Below are positions 10,701 through 19,448 of a stretch of 33,395 bases of DNA, in pieces. The DNA is from Tetmemena sp. SeJ-2015. Lineage: Eukaryota; Ciliophora; Spirotrichea; Sporadotrichida; Oxytrichidae. How positions within the stretch are numbered: the stretch's first letter is position 1; the number at the start of each line of letters is the position of its first letter. Both the position numbers and the translations under genes were made by a program. The notes beneath the pieces are model-generated. The model did not search any database, had not been told where the DNA came from, and was given only the letters and a program-made list of their open reading frames with translations. The DNA lies in assembly GCA_027382625.1 (NCBI GenBank), contig JAJKFJ010022864.1, forward strand, positions 1 through 33,395. The letters are read 5' to 3'.

Positions 10701-12035
10701 ATCTCTGTCAAAATTCCTAGGACTTCCTCTTTCTCTGTAGTTATTCTAAGGATCTCCTCTATCTCTATTGTAATCTATTTGATCTCTATTTCTGTCAATT
10801 CTATCGTTTCTATCTCTATTTCTGTCTCTGTGTCTATCGCCATCTCTAGGTCTGTTATCCCTCACAGGGCCACTCTCCTCAAATGGCTGATACTAAAACC
10901 ACACATAACTATTTTTAAGTAATACTTTAAATACTCTTTTCTTTCACCTCTGCTGCCCCTACTGTCTCTTCTTTCATCTCCTTCCCCTTCTTAACTTTGT
11001 AGTGGTCTCTAGTTCACCTTGCTTTTTACTGATTTGAATTAGTCCACAGTCTTTCTCAGATTTCTTCCAAAGAAGAAACTCTGAATGTCTATCAATCCAT
11101 TGCTACTAGTCTAATTTATTCCACTCCTCGTCAGATGATTGTAGCTACTAGCTTATGGCCTAGAGCTTAAAATTAAATGAGTCCTCTTTAGAGTGGAGGC
11201 ATTCAATAGCTCATTTAACTTTTTCATTATGATTTCTATAATAATAAATCTATCGCTAATTCTCAAATCAAGTTAAGTCACACGACTACATTAAAGCCTT
11301 AAAATTTAAGTTGATGTAAAGAATAAATTCATGATTCTTAAATCTTAAGGGCCTATAGTCTAATCTTTTAATTTTTTCTAGTTTGACTGTTGTGGGACTG
11401 CGTATTTATCCTCATTCTAGTTATATTCATACTAGTTCCTTGTCTTGAATTCACCTAACTATTTTTATTATAATATATTGAGAATTATATATTTGAGTCT
11501 ATGATCTTCTGAAGAAGATTTATTTTGTCAAGAGCCTCAGGATTCTGTAAGTGCTAATCATTACTTGCTAGACTTAAGTTGAAACTGTGATTCAGATTAT
11601 TTATCCCTCCCGAAATTTGAGCCCCAGTTATAAAATTAAATTAAACTTAAATTATAAAAAGTTGGTCTGACCCGCCGTACAACTACACTTTATTCTTAGA
11701 TTAGTTAAATTTGAGCCTGCTTTGAAGACTCTTGACATTTATCTTGGGTTGGATTAAAGAATTGTCTGTTATTGTAGACACTTTCTCAAAATTAAAATAA
11801 ACTTATTACAAACTTAGGATATTTTTAAATGAGAAATATTATTAAAATTAAATTCTCTAAGTTAGGATGGAAGGAATTCTAATTTATTCTAAATCCCAGT
11901 TTCATTTTGATTTGAGAATTAAGAATGAAGTTGCATCTATTGAATAGTGGACTACTAAGAAACTTCCATTTGGCCTCTTCTTGTTTGCAAAGCTGTATGA
12001 TATTATTAGCTAAGATTTGGCATTTCAGATATCAT
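7790..12035 (-). CDS. RNA-binding-like N-terminus plus YqeH/NOA1-type circularly permuted GTPase, IES-interrupted
   Basis: Removing 13 pointer-flanked inserts leaves 3660 nt (1219 aa) ending at TGA 7790-7792. The C-terminal half is a YqeH/NOA1-family GTPase: a zinc-finger-like CQGCGSVLQ (near 9830) and CLICHRCHQLKHH (near 9280), then G-motifs in permuted order, G4 NKID (near 8960), G1 GSTNSGKSS (near 8635), a PGTT switch and G3 DTPG (near 8460), then the family C-terminal domain. YqeH/NOA1 proteins help assemble small ribosomal subunits in bacteria and organelles; that role here is inferred. The N-terminal half is Ser/Gln/Asn-rich, then Arg/Asp/Gly-rich (RDGDRHRDRNRDRN), as in RNA-binding proteins. 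No TGA separates the halves, so either this is a fusion or a boundary is hidden. The start chosen is the first ATG of the open frame (12033-12035); the ATG at 12021-12023 is possible. Confidence 0.72.
8126..8153 (-). other. IES, pointer ATTTA
   Basis: Direct repeats TAAAT (+ strand) at 8126-8130 and 8149-8153. Removing 23 nt shifts the frame and joins YSADL to DLSKVKLVAHELGL in the GTPase C-terminal domain. Confidence 0.8.
8336..8360 (-). other. IES, pointer AATTT
   Basis: AAATT (+ strand) at 8336-8340 and 8356-8360. Removing 20 nt restores the frame after ISYPINL into RQGYSVFLGGLARIDF, just after the G3 region. The spacer is only 15 bp. Confidence 0.85.
8685..8756 (-). other. IES, probable pointer TAT
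   Basis: An AT-rich 69-nt insert with an in-frame TGA separates the G5-like SAKG region from the P-loop. Removal between ATA (+ strand) at 8685-8687 and 8754-8756 gives KKTYEKDAFLPRIFVVG. The 3-bp pointer is weak, so the exact ends may differ. Confidence 0.6.
8910..8947 (-). other. IES, pointer AGAT
   Basis: ATCT (+ strand) at 8910-8913 and 8944-8947. Removing 34 nt joins NKIDALPD to GFTVDRLHKWV and restores the frame directly after the G4 motif. Confidence 0.85.
8991..9024 (-). other. IES, pointer AGAGAA
   Basis: TTCTCT (+ strand) at 8991-8996 and 9019-9024. Removing 28 nt joins FDDINKR to RHRLILVVNKID, bringing the beta strand next to its NKID motif. Confidence 0.88.
9132..9167 (-). other. 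IES, pointer ATTTT
   Basis: AAAAT (+ strand) at 9132-9136 and 9163-9167. Removing 31 nt joins VGKMNRDKI to LEGVIQKINRGSVV in frame. Confidence 0.87.
9946..9970 (-). other. Putative in-frame IES, pointer ATTAGAA
   Basis: TTCTAAT (+ strand) at 9946-9952 and 9964-9970. Removal would take 18 nt, so the frame is unchanged. It is supported only by the 7-bp repeat and the AT-rich spacer. It lies where the RNA-binding-like half passes into the GTPase half. Confidence 0.55.
10672..10706 (-). other. Putative in-frame IES, pointer AGAGA
   Basis: TCTCT (+ strand) at 10672-10676 and 10702-10706 flank an AT-rich insert that breaks the Arg/Asp-rich repeat region. Removing 30 nt gives NFDRERRQNDSYRG, which matches the composition on both sides. 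Confidence 0.65.
10890..10935 (-). other. IES, pointer AGTAT
   Basis: ATACT (+ strand) at 10890-10894, 10922-10926 and 10931-10935. Removing 32 or 41 nt restores the frame from GSRGERKEY to QPFEESGPVRD. Three pointer copies leave the outer end ambiguous by 9 bp. Confidence 0.8.
10968..10992 (-). other. IES, pointer AAGAAG
   Basis: CTTCTT (+ strand) at 10968-10973 and 10987-10992. Removing 19 nt (13-bp spacer containing a TGA) joins LETTTKL to RRDSRGSRGERK. Confidence 0.8.
11157..11355 (-). other. IES of about 190 bp, pointer TAGGCC, holding a decoy start codon
   Basis: GGCCTA (+ strand) at 11157-11162 and 11350-11355. Removing 193 nt joins TRKNQKIRLQA to ISQQLQSSDEEWNKLD. The removed DNA includes an ATG at 11225-11227 that starts a misleading reading frame (MKKLNELL). 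Confidence 0.82.
11628..11659 (-). other. Putative in-frame IES, pointer TTTTATAA
   Basis: TTATAAAA (+ strand) at 11628-11635 and 11652-11659. Removing 24 nt of AT-rich sequence joins YGGSDQLFI to TGAQISGGINNLN. The frame does not change, so the support is the 8-bp repeat plus composition. Confidence 0.7.
11788..11852 (-). other. IES, pointer TTTAATTTT
   Basis: AAAATTAAA (+ strand) at 11788-11796 and 11844-11852. Removing 56 nt restores the frame from LPSQLREFNF to EKVSTITDNSLIQ. At 9 bp this is one of the longest pointers here. Confidence 0.82.
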
Positions 12036-12726
12036 AGAAGAAGATAAGGCTTCAGATTCTTTGATTATATTATATTATTTAATTAAAATGCAAAAAGGAA
12101 TCTAGATTATTATTCAAAAATATGATTTACATAGGATAATAACTGATTTTCTAATTCAGTACGATAAGTGCTGTTTTAAGAAATTGATTATTAATTATAT
12201 TCCTAAAATTTTACTTTACTTTACTTTACTTTACAAAAATATGATATAAAAGGAAAGAGAATCTTATAAAATTATTTGTTAAAAATAATTAGGCAATCTT
12301 GAAAATTATATTTATTTGCTTTAAATTTTCAAAATAAAAAAAATTTAGATTCTTTACTTTTTTTTTTTAATAACTTAAAAATTTAATATTTTTCAAATTT
12401 AAAAAACAAAATTTTTAAAACTTTAATTTAAAAAATTTTTCATGAACTTAAATCATTTAAAATTAAAAGTTAAAAAAAGTATTTTATGATAGCTTAAATA
12501 CAAATTTTAAATTTTATCTCTTATCATCATTATAAGATAAATGAAATGATTTTAAGATGTATAGATAATGAAATAAAAGAAAATTGTTGAAGATAAATCA
12601 AACTGCTGTGTTGTTAACGTATCTTAAAATGAGGCACTTCATGAACACATAAAATAAATAATTTATGACACATCTGATGGGATGTATTTTATTTTAGGGG
12701 CCTCCACTAAACTCATCTCTGTATTC
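12036..12726. other. AT-rich spacer with a TTTAC tandem repeat
   Basis: About 0.7 kb of AT-rich DNA between two minus-strand genes, with homopolymer A and T runs and no supported coding. It includes a perfect five-unit TTTAC array at 12210-12234. It would hold the 5' flank of the GTPase gene and the 3' flank of the next gene. Confidence 0.55.
12210..12234 (+). repeat. (TTTAC)5 microsatellite
   Basis: Five perfect head-to-tail TTTAC units inside the AT-rich spacer. No relation to a pointer or gene is evident. Confidence 0.85.
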
Positions 12727-15324
12727 TCATCTTGCTAATAAACTATGCGCTAAAAATATATTAACTCTCTTTACTTAACCAAGTTTAGAGTCTATGAATT
12801 TCTTTCTCAGTATCTATCTCTAGTTCCAAGTATCTTCCAAAGAGCGACACCTTTTGCTTTTATTTTTTAGCTCCTTATTAGCCTTTCTAAGCCATAGATC
12901 CTCTCTTTTGATCTAGAGGTGAGACAGCTCTTCTTTGTGCTTCTTTCTTGTGGAACTCATCTGAAATGGAGTAAACTGGGGATTTCCCAAAATTTTGAGT
13001 TGCTTGTTGCTAATCTTAGCTGAACTCATCCAGAGGTCTACAACTAGCTTCAGTTTTTATTTAAATTAAATAAAAGTTTAAGCCTTGAAATCTCTGAAGG
13101 CGACTCTTATAGTACTGGCTCAGGTCATGAATTGGAATTCATTACTGGCGGAGCCAAACTATCCTCTCTCAGCGTTTATAACTGACTTGACTAGCTTCTC
13201 TCCAGTCGAAGTAAACTGAGTTGTAGATGAATTTGGCTTTTCTGTAGTAGATCTTAATCTCCTCTCTCTTAACATTATCAGAGAGTAGTTTGAGATTCCT
13301 AAACAAATTCTAGGAGTGTCTATCCTTTTCCTCTTTGTCCTTCTATATATTCAAATCTCAGCTAATCGAGACAGTGATCCCAAAGTTTCTTCAAGTTGCT
13401 AGATTCTTTCAACATGAAGTACGTGCTACTTCTTACCACTCTCTGAATTGTGATAATTTTGTCTACAAACTTCTTAAATGTCTTGAGTATATGCTTTTGC
13501 TCAGTAGTGTGTTGCAGGAATAACTTAAGATAGCGAGTTGCTCTTTCCTCGATAATTGAACTTGTGATAGCTGAATGCTGATTAAAAGACCTAGAATTCA
13601 TCATCATTAAATAAAAATTTGGTGTTAAAAGTTTGATGGTGTTGAGGCAATCGTAGTTTCAAAGACTTGCCAAATTTCCTAAAGCCCTTTCTAATGGATC
13701 TCTCAATCTTTAGTGCTGATTCTTTCTCCTTCAGTTTTTTGAAGTGCTCTCTCTTCTTGATCTAGAATTGGGCGAACAGGTCCTTGAACATTTGATGCTT
13801 CATGATTATGGTTGACCAAACCTAGCATATCTCCCTTTGCTTCTTGAGCTCAATTGCTGCCTTCACTGCTTTCTCCTTCTATATTTAAGTTGACGAATTG
13901 AGAAAAGAAATTTTAGGAAATTAAGCTACATTGAGTAAATAATAGAGTATTCTTATCACCAAAAGTAAATACTATCATCACTAGAATCACTATCTTCACC
14001 TGGCTCTTTTATCCCTAGTTTTCTATTGTACAATTTTCTTACATATTCATTGAGAATTTCTTGCTTATTTAGGAGGAATATCTTCTTCTTTAAATACTCC
14101 TTGCTCGATCTTCTTGCTTTCGTTTCTATCACCTTCTCTTGTCTGAACTCTCCTAGACTCATCTCAGGTGGCCTCTAGTCAATGAAATCTTTCAACTTGT
14201 CATTATCGATGGATATCCTTGCATTCTCAGCTTTCTTTAAAGCTTCATGAAGCCTTCTGGCTTTGATAGTTTGTGCTAGCTCCTAAAAAGCCTAGCACTC
14301 ATCATCGTCGTTCAGAAATAAAGAAAAATGAAGCAAGAATATCTTTGATGCGATTAAGGTATTTGTACTTGCTCGCATTTTTCTTACTGTTGATTTGCAT
14401 ACTTGCTTCCAGAGCTGAATTGCTTGAGGAAAGCTTGGCTAGCATAGGCTTTTCTTTATTAAAGTAAGCATAGACTATTAGAGTGCAACCCTTCTGAGAG
14501 GAGACTGTGAGGTAGACGTAGGTGTTATTAAATTGAAGTTCATGTCTATCTTGTACCAAAACTTTCGTAGGCTATAATACGAAGGTCAATGTGAAAAAAA
14601 TATAACTTACACTTTAGTATTCTCCCGCGTTATCATCGGCATCAGGCATGTTATTGGTTCTTGAATGATAGACTGTGAAGGTCATGTCAGGCTTGAACTT
14701 CTAAAATTAAACTATGAGTGGAGTCTGTCTGGATTGAACAGCTATTTTGAGATACTTAGGTTAATTTGGAAGCACTTCTACTTTATTTGGTGCGAGATGC
14801 TGAAGAGTTATAAATGCGTCCTTTCTGATAATGAGTTTGCTTAGCGAGGCATAAGTTTTCTAAATTTCGTCTTTAGTTAGTTGCATGAGATTGATTTTTC
14901 TGTTTATTTACTCCAAAGCTTTGATCTCTTTGACTTCTTTGGGTCTTAGTGTGCTGAATCTGTCATTGTACATTGAAAACTTGTCACTCATGCTATTGTT
15001 CTTAGTAAAAATATTTCCTTAATTCTTAAAATAACTTAAAGTAAGAGCCTGTATCCTATTTTGCAAGGTATTATTCTCAAGCATAGTAAGAGAACTCATT
15101 TACTGTTTAGAAGAGTAAAAGCCTATCTATGTTTCAGACCTCATATTTCTTTTGTTCAAGATGTCTTGCTCTTCATCTAGATAGAAGTTTTATTGAGACT
15201 GACTTGCTACCAAGCCCTAGTTTGGGAATTTAGAGTTCCTGTCCTTGTAGAATGCTTCCTCTGATTCAGTAATGAGATACAATAATGAAAAGAAAAAAAG
15301 ACTAAAACTGTTTATACTTCTCAT
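12727..15324 (-). CDS. Large coiled-coil/IQ-like protein with a possible signal peptide, IES-interrupted
   Basis: The start at ATG 15322-15324 opens MRSINSFSLFFFSLLYLI, which looks like a signal peptide or membrane anchor; an IES here could mimic that. A globular region follows (PKYLKIAVQSRQTPLIV, then FTVYHSRTNNMPDADDNAG), then long Lys/Glu/Arg-rich helical stretches and an IQ-like segment (DKIITIQRVVRSSTYFM, near 13440), suggesting calmodulin or cytoskeletal contacts. Total about 800 aa, with TGA at 12727-12729. One GT-AG intron (14572-14610) and at least five pointer-flanked gaps are needed. The join between EDSDSSDDSIYF and KEKAVKAAIELKK (about 13880-13975) could not be solved: the length to remove must be 2 mod 3, and two candidate pointers (ATTTACT, CTCAAT) do not give it. 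I do not recognise a named family. Confidence 0.6.
13113..13149 (-). other. IES, pointer GCCAGTA
   Basis: TACTGGC (+ strand) at 13113-13119 and 13143-13149. Removing 30 nt takes out an in-frame TGA and joins RGQFGSAS to TIRVAFRDFKA. The pointer is 7 bp and GC-rich. Confidence 0.82.
13171..13195 (-). other. Possible IES, pointer GCT
   Basis: AGC (+ strand) at 13171-13173 and 13193-13195. Removing 22 nt takes out a TGA and joins VYFDWREA to ERGQFGSAS. The pointer is short, so the boundaries are tentative. Confidence 0.5.
13581..13611 (-). other. IES, pointer TTTAAT
   Basis: ATTAAA (+ strand) at 13581-13586 and 13606-13611. Removing 25 nt joins FNTKFLFN to QHSAITSSIIEERATRY. It also shows that the ATG at 13605-13607 is not a real start. 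Confidence 0.82.
14316..14329 (-). other. Very short IES, pointer ATTT
   Basis: AAAT (+ strand) at 14316-14319 and 14326-14329, with only a 6-bp spacer. Removing 10 nt restores the frame from NRIKDILASF to LNDDDECQAFQELAQ. Confidence 0.65.
14572..14610 (-). other. Spliceosomal intron, 39 bp
   Basis: On the minus strand it starts GTAAGT and ends TTATAG, is AT-rich, and lies between DNAGEYQS and PTKVLVQDRHEL. It has no flanking direct repeat, which separates it from the IESs. Confidence 0.75.
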
Positions 15325-15398
15325 CGTTTTCATTAATTTAAGGACTATTCCTGCCAAGCATCATGTGGCTGTTTACCTTAAAGTAAAATAATAACCTA

Positions 15399-17219
15399 TC
15401 ATATTTATTATACCATGATATTGGTTGGCAGTTGATTCTGTTTGATAAATGTGAATCCCTCTCCAAGGCGCCCCTGGATTGGATTCTTCTAAATTTGATT
15501 GAAGGTGAAGTGCTGCTGCGACTGAGAGCTGTTTAACACCTTCTTATTTGATGAAGTCCCTAGTTCTTTGAAGTTGGGTGTCATGCCACTCTCTAACTAG
15601 TTCGGCAGTTGTAAGCTTTACATTTATGAGCTGGATTTATCCCTTGTCTATAAAAAATATTAATTGATTATGAGGTATTTTAAATCTCTCTATTTAAAAT
15701 AGAGTATATTAGTCAACTTAGAATGGCTTCTGCGTTGATCATTTTGACTTACATCATTTATCTAATTGCGTCTTAAAGATAGTTGGATTTAATTAATCTA
15801 AAAATCAATATTGATGGGAAGTCTTTGCTTCGACCCTGAGCTTGGAGAGCTCGTGTATAACTATCATAATAAGTTGTTGCTATGAAATTTCTCATTCAAA
15901 ACAGCAGGAAAGTTAAATCAAATAATGATAGATAAGCATTAAGTATTAAGAAATTAATTAATTTGTTGCTATAAATATAAGCTCATAAATAGATCTATCT
16001 TTTCTCCATCTATCTTCCTTTATCTCTCTCCTTTTAAGATATTCAAATCATTTTAATCTAAATTCCAGCTTCAGTAACTGGGAGCTCTCTAATGCCCACT
16101 CTGCTGCTTAAGTTGTATATCATTCTTGTTATTTAAAAGTTTCCTTGACTGAGAAGAGGCTGCTCTTTGGAAAAGTTATTCTCATTCTCCCTTTTAGAAA
16201 TATGTATCTCGTGTTTTGGAATTCATAGCAGAGAGGTCCTCATACATCTTGCTCAAACCACTTTAGGAAATTTTTTCATAAGAGAGGCTACTTCACGTTA
16301 AAACTTAACTTGACCTCAGAAACTTTCCCATTGTCATTAAGGGTATTGTGAGATTTGCCTTCGTCTTATTCGAATATGTTCTAGCTTGATTGCTAACTTT
16401 TGTCACTGTTGGGTTGAGAAAGGTTCTAGTGTTGAATCCCATCATCAATGATGAAAGCTTGTATCTCGTTCCGAGCTCTTCGAGAGGCTGCTTCGGCACC
16501 CTCTCCAGCAACATCAGGCGCAGTAAAGTTTATCTAGTACTTTCGGATGGCCTTCTCATTATATCCCATAAGCAGTTATGCATAGTATAAATAAGTCATA
16601 AAGCTACTCTGGGTTATGCATTTCAATTATAAGAAGAAAAAAATACACTTCTACTATAACACTCCTTATATTTAAAGAGGAGCCTTCACAGCAATGAGAG
16701 TATCATTGGTTTTGCCATTGAGAAGAGCTATATCTTCAAAGTTAAGGTAGGCGAACTTCCCATAAGCTTAGTCTCGTGACATCATGCTCAGCTCATTCTG
16801 CAAATCCTTTATAAATCCATCAAGCATCTATTCTTCTTGTAAGAGCATTCTCAACTCTTCAGTGAAATTATTTCCTAGAGACAACATAGAAGATAGATTA
16901 ATTTCACGCTAATGCCTTTACTAAAGCTCCTAAGCCTTATTGGCTTGAAGCAGCAAGTATCTACTACTGTTGCGAGGCTATTGAGTGATCCAGTAAGGAC
17001 TGAGTTCCCTTTCAAGAGATTTAGTCTTTTCGATCAGCCCTATGCCTTCTAGCACATTCGTGATATCGTAGATTCTCCTCTTCTGCACCTCTAACTTCTT
17101 TGCAGCATCGTTCAGATCCACACTTTTATTTTCTGACAATAACACATTAAATATATGGAGAAGAGGAATTTTCTAGTGAGTTCTCCAAGACTATTGTCTT
17201 ATCTTGACCTGCTCACCAT
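15399..17219 (-). CDS. E2F-family transcription factor
   Basis: The DNA-binding winged helix is at the very N-terminus: SLGELTRKF, then [13 protein letters not shown] and the diagnostic [19 protein letters not shown] leucine-rich dimerisation coiled coil follows ([20 protein letters not shown]), then the start of a marked box ([23 protein letters not shown]). E2F proteins pair with DP partners to control S-phase genes. The start ATG (17217-17219) is the first in the frame, with a TGA just upstream. The C-terminal half is Ser/Gln/Asn-rich and ends [11 protein letters not shown] before TGA at 15399-15401. The section about 15640-16290 contains long AT-rich inserts, and I could not join every piece. 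The E2F stop is 75 bp from the next gene start (15324), and its ATG lies 58 bp downstream of the HARS stop. Confidence 0.85.
15572..15611 (-). other. IES, pointer CAACT
   Basis: AGTTG (+ strand) at 15572-15576 and 15607-15611. Removing 35 nt (with a TGA) joins [10 protein letters not shown] to [16 protein letters not shown] near the E2F C-terminus. Confidence 0.65.
15640..16290 (-). other. AT-rich, frame-broken part of the E2F gene (unresolved IESs)
   Basis: Short protein-like stretches (for example [17 protein letters not shown]) alternate with clearly AT-rich DNA and several TGA codons. This fits one or more IESs of 100 bp or more inside the 3' half of the E2F gene, but I could not choose unique pointer pairs. 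Confidence 0.5.
17158..17165 (-). other. Possible micro-IES or frameshift in the E2F DNA-binding domain
   Basis: GAG (+ strand) at 17158-17160 and 17163-17165. Removing 5 nt joins GELTRKFL to [17 protein letters not shown]. The E2F alignment requires a frame change here, but the position is not unique. Confidence 0.45.
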
Positions 17220-17277
17220 ATCTTCAGCTTTAATTAAAAATGCTTCATCTATAAAAATTCATTAACTAAATTAAAAC

Positions 17278-18659
17278 TCAAAAGTTAATTCTAATCTCTT
17301 TGAGAATATCCTCTTTATTATTCATAACTAAACTTTGCTACTTCTTTTCCAGGTTCTTTATTACAATTTAGTTATTCTTGAACTCATCTTCCCCTATTAT
17401 CACAAGATGAGATGCCCCCTTATCAAGAGCATTCTTTATGTGCTCCTTCATCTTCATTTTTTCAGTGTTTACTTCAGTTCTTAGGTTGCTTAAACGATTA
17501 AAAACTACAAACATTATAATTTAAAGCTGTCCCAAAGATGGTTTACTATCTTCAAGAGCTCTTAATTCGGGACCTCTCCCATTTTGCAAACTAGCACATC
17601 TATTGTTTTCATGGCTTGATTTTTGCTGCTCTATTAGTGCTTCTTTTCCAAAATGCTAAAGATCCTCTCAATCCCGAGAGAGCCACCTGCTGAAAGAATC
17701 TAGTTGTTCGAAAATTGACCAATCAAGTTATCATACCTACCTCCACCAGCTATGCTACCAATGCCAGCTTCTTAATCTTGACCATTCAAAACAGCTTCAA
17801 ATATCATCCCAGTATAATAGTCCAAGCCTCGTGCTAAGGACGTATCAACCACGATCTTATCAGCAATTCCTAGTCCATCTGAATACTCAAGCAAAAGTTT
17901 TAGCTCATCAAATACACCATCTTATCCAGTTAAAGCTTTCACATCTTCGATTACTTTGATAGGTTAGTCTCCTTTGATTCCTATGTAATCCTTTATCTTT
18001 TGGATTGAGTCTACATCGATTTGCTTCCTACTCAATTCTTCTTCTACCTTTTCCCAAGGTTCCTTATCAAGCTTATCTATTGAGACACAAACTGTAGCTA
18101 CCTTCTCACTAGGGATCTTTGCGAAATTGACTAAAGAGTGATTAATGAGTCTTCTATCGTTAATTTTGAATTTGAAATCCAGTTCAAGACTTTAAATTTG
18201 CTGAGCGAAGACTTTCAAGACCTCAGCATCTGCTACCATAGGCTCTGAGGGACCTGCAATATCAAAATCGCACTGATAGAATTCCCTGTATCTGCCTCCA
18301 GACATGTTCGGTTAATCTCTTCTGTACACCTTGCCGATCTGAAACCTCTTGAGCTTGTGCAAATTGTGAGTGGCCATGAATCTTGCAAAAGGAACAGTTA
18401 AATCATACCTGAGTGCAAGTAACTCTCCTCCCTGATGTTCCAAGTTATAGACTAACTTATTTCCCTCGCCATACTAGCCTAATAGAATATCTCTTCGTTC
18501 AAAGACAGGAGTGTCTATTTCAACTGCTCCATGAAGTTAGAAGATTCGCTTGATGTTTGACAGAGCCTATTCCTTTATTTGCATCTACAAGGGTAGCATA
18601 TCTCTAGTACCCTTCGCACATTTTGCAAGTAAGGGCTTTGATTTTTACAAAGTTGACAT
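17278..18659 (-). CDS. HARS: Histidyl-tRNA synthetase, 452 aa
   Basis: Class II aminoacyl-tRNA synthetase that charges tRNA(His) with histidine. Landmarks in order: KGTRDMLP near residue 20, [31 protein letters not shown] near 95, motif 2 [14 protein letters not shown] near 123, the histidine-binding [10 protein letters not shown] near 276 and motif 3 [11 protein letters not shown] near 320. A C-terminal anticodon-binding domain ([17 protein letters not shown]) follows. Only one IES interrupts it, and removing that gives exactly 453 codons ending in TGA at 17278-17280. There is no WHEP domain. The ATG (18657-18659) is 88 bp from the divergent ATG of the membrane-protein gene. In-frame TAA/TAG at Gln positions make this one of the clearest proofs of the code. 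Confidence 0.96.
17498..17525 (-). other. IES in HARS, pointer TTTAA
   Basis: TTAAA (+ strand) at 17498-17502 and 17521-17525. Removing 23 nt joins VNHLWDSFN to [15 protein letters not shown] and makes the C-terminal domain readable. Confidence 0.87.
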
Positions 18660-18746
18660 TTTATTTCTATGGCTCTCATAAATTTTAGATTTTAAACCTT
18701 ACTTTGGTAAATGAAATGAGAAATAATTAAAGATAATAAAGTTGTG
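18660..18746. promoter_or_regulatory. 87-bp divergent intergenic region (HARS / membrane protein)
   Basis: The two ATGs point away from each other with only 87 bp between them, so this AT-rich stretch must hold both 5' leaders and any promoter elements, or a chromosome boundary if the genes end up on separate macronuclear molecules. I see no specific motif. Confidence 0.5.
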
Positions 18747-19315
18747 ATGGAATTCTCAAATGACTTAGATGAAGAACATTTTTCTAAAGTGGAGAGAGAC
18801 GTCATTTTCATAAAGATACTAAGTGGGATGTCAGCTGCTGCTATATTCATTCTATCTCTTACTAATGTGATCTCTGAACCTCTCTACTTCTCCTAGTATT
18901 TGATATCAGCCTACTTAAATATAGACGATAAGATAATATTTTTTTTCTCAATTTTTACTTAATGTAAGAAACTGCTTTCATTTTACCAACTTAGAATAAT
19001 TGAGTATGTAATTCAATTTTGACAGAATTCAGCCCTAAAATCTATGAGAGCCACGTCTTAATAAATTTGGATTTCTCGGTCAGCACAATAACCGAGGTGC
19101 TTTCTATTCTATGTAAGTTTAATACACATCACACACCTACTTAGACTTGGAAGTTTATTACTATGATTCTGGAGAGCTGCTGCAGATACTCCGGCTTCAC
19201 TTTAATTGTGTGCGGCGTCCTTTACATAGTTTCATTCTACATCTAGGAGAAACCTGATGTCTCAAAAACATTCTCCTATTCTCAAATTTCTTAACATCCT
19301 TACTTTAATAATTGA
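18747..19315 (+). CDS. Small multi-pass membrane protein, 167 aa
   Basis: ATG at 18747. One IES (65 nt removed) brings the ORF to exactly 168 codons ending in TGA at 19313-19315. About three to four hydrophobic helices are visible: VIFIKILSGMSAAAIFILSL near residue 20, KIIFFFSIL near 70, a moderately hydrophobic segment near 100 (STITEVLSILCKF), and FTLIVCGVLYIVSFYI near 140. The N-terminus is acidic. I do not recognise the family, so a transport or scaffold role cannot be chosen. A GTAAGT...TTAG stretch near 19112-19143 resembles an intron, but splicing it would break the last hydrophobic helix, so I kept it as coding. Confidence 0.72.
18948..19020 (+). other. IES, pointer TCAATTTT
   Basis: Identical 8-bp repeats at 18948-18955 and 19013-19020. 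Removing 65 nt takes out the TGA at 19019-19021 and joins KIIFFFSI to LTEFSPKIYESHVL. Confidence 0.88.
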
Positions 19316-19448
19316 ATCTATCTTCTCTAGACGTTATTATAATATCGTCTTAAGTTGATGCCTGAATTGTAAAAGTTTCCCAACACTTCTAATTATTCTC
19401 ATAGCATTATGTCAAGAGGGGGAAATTCATAGCGCTATTTTATTATTG

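Noticed and set aside
19112..19143. GTAAGT...TTAG intron in the membrane-protein gene
   Set aside because: Splicing it changes the frame and destroys the last hydrophobic helix and the whole-codon total; it is probably coding.
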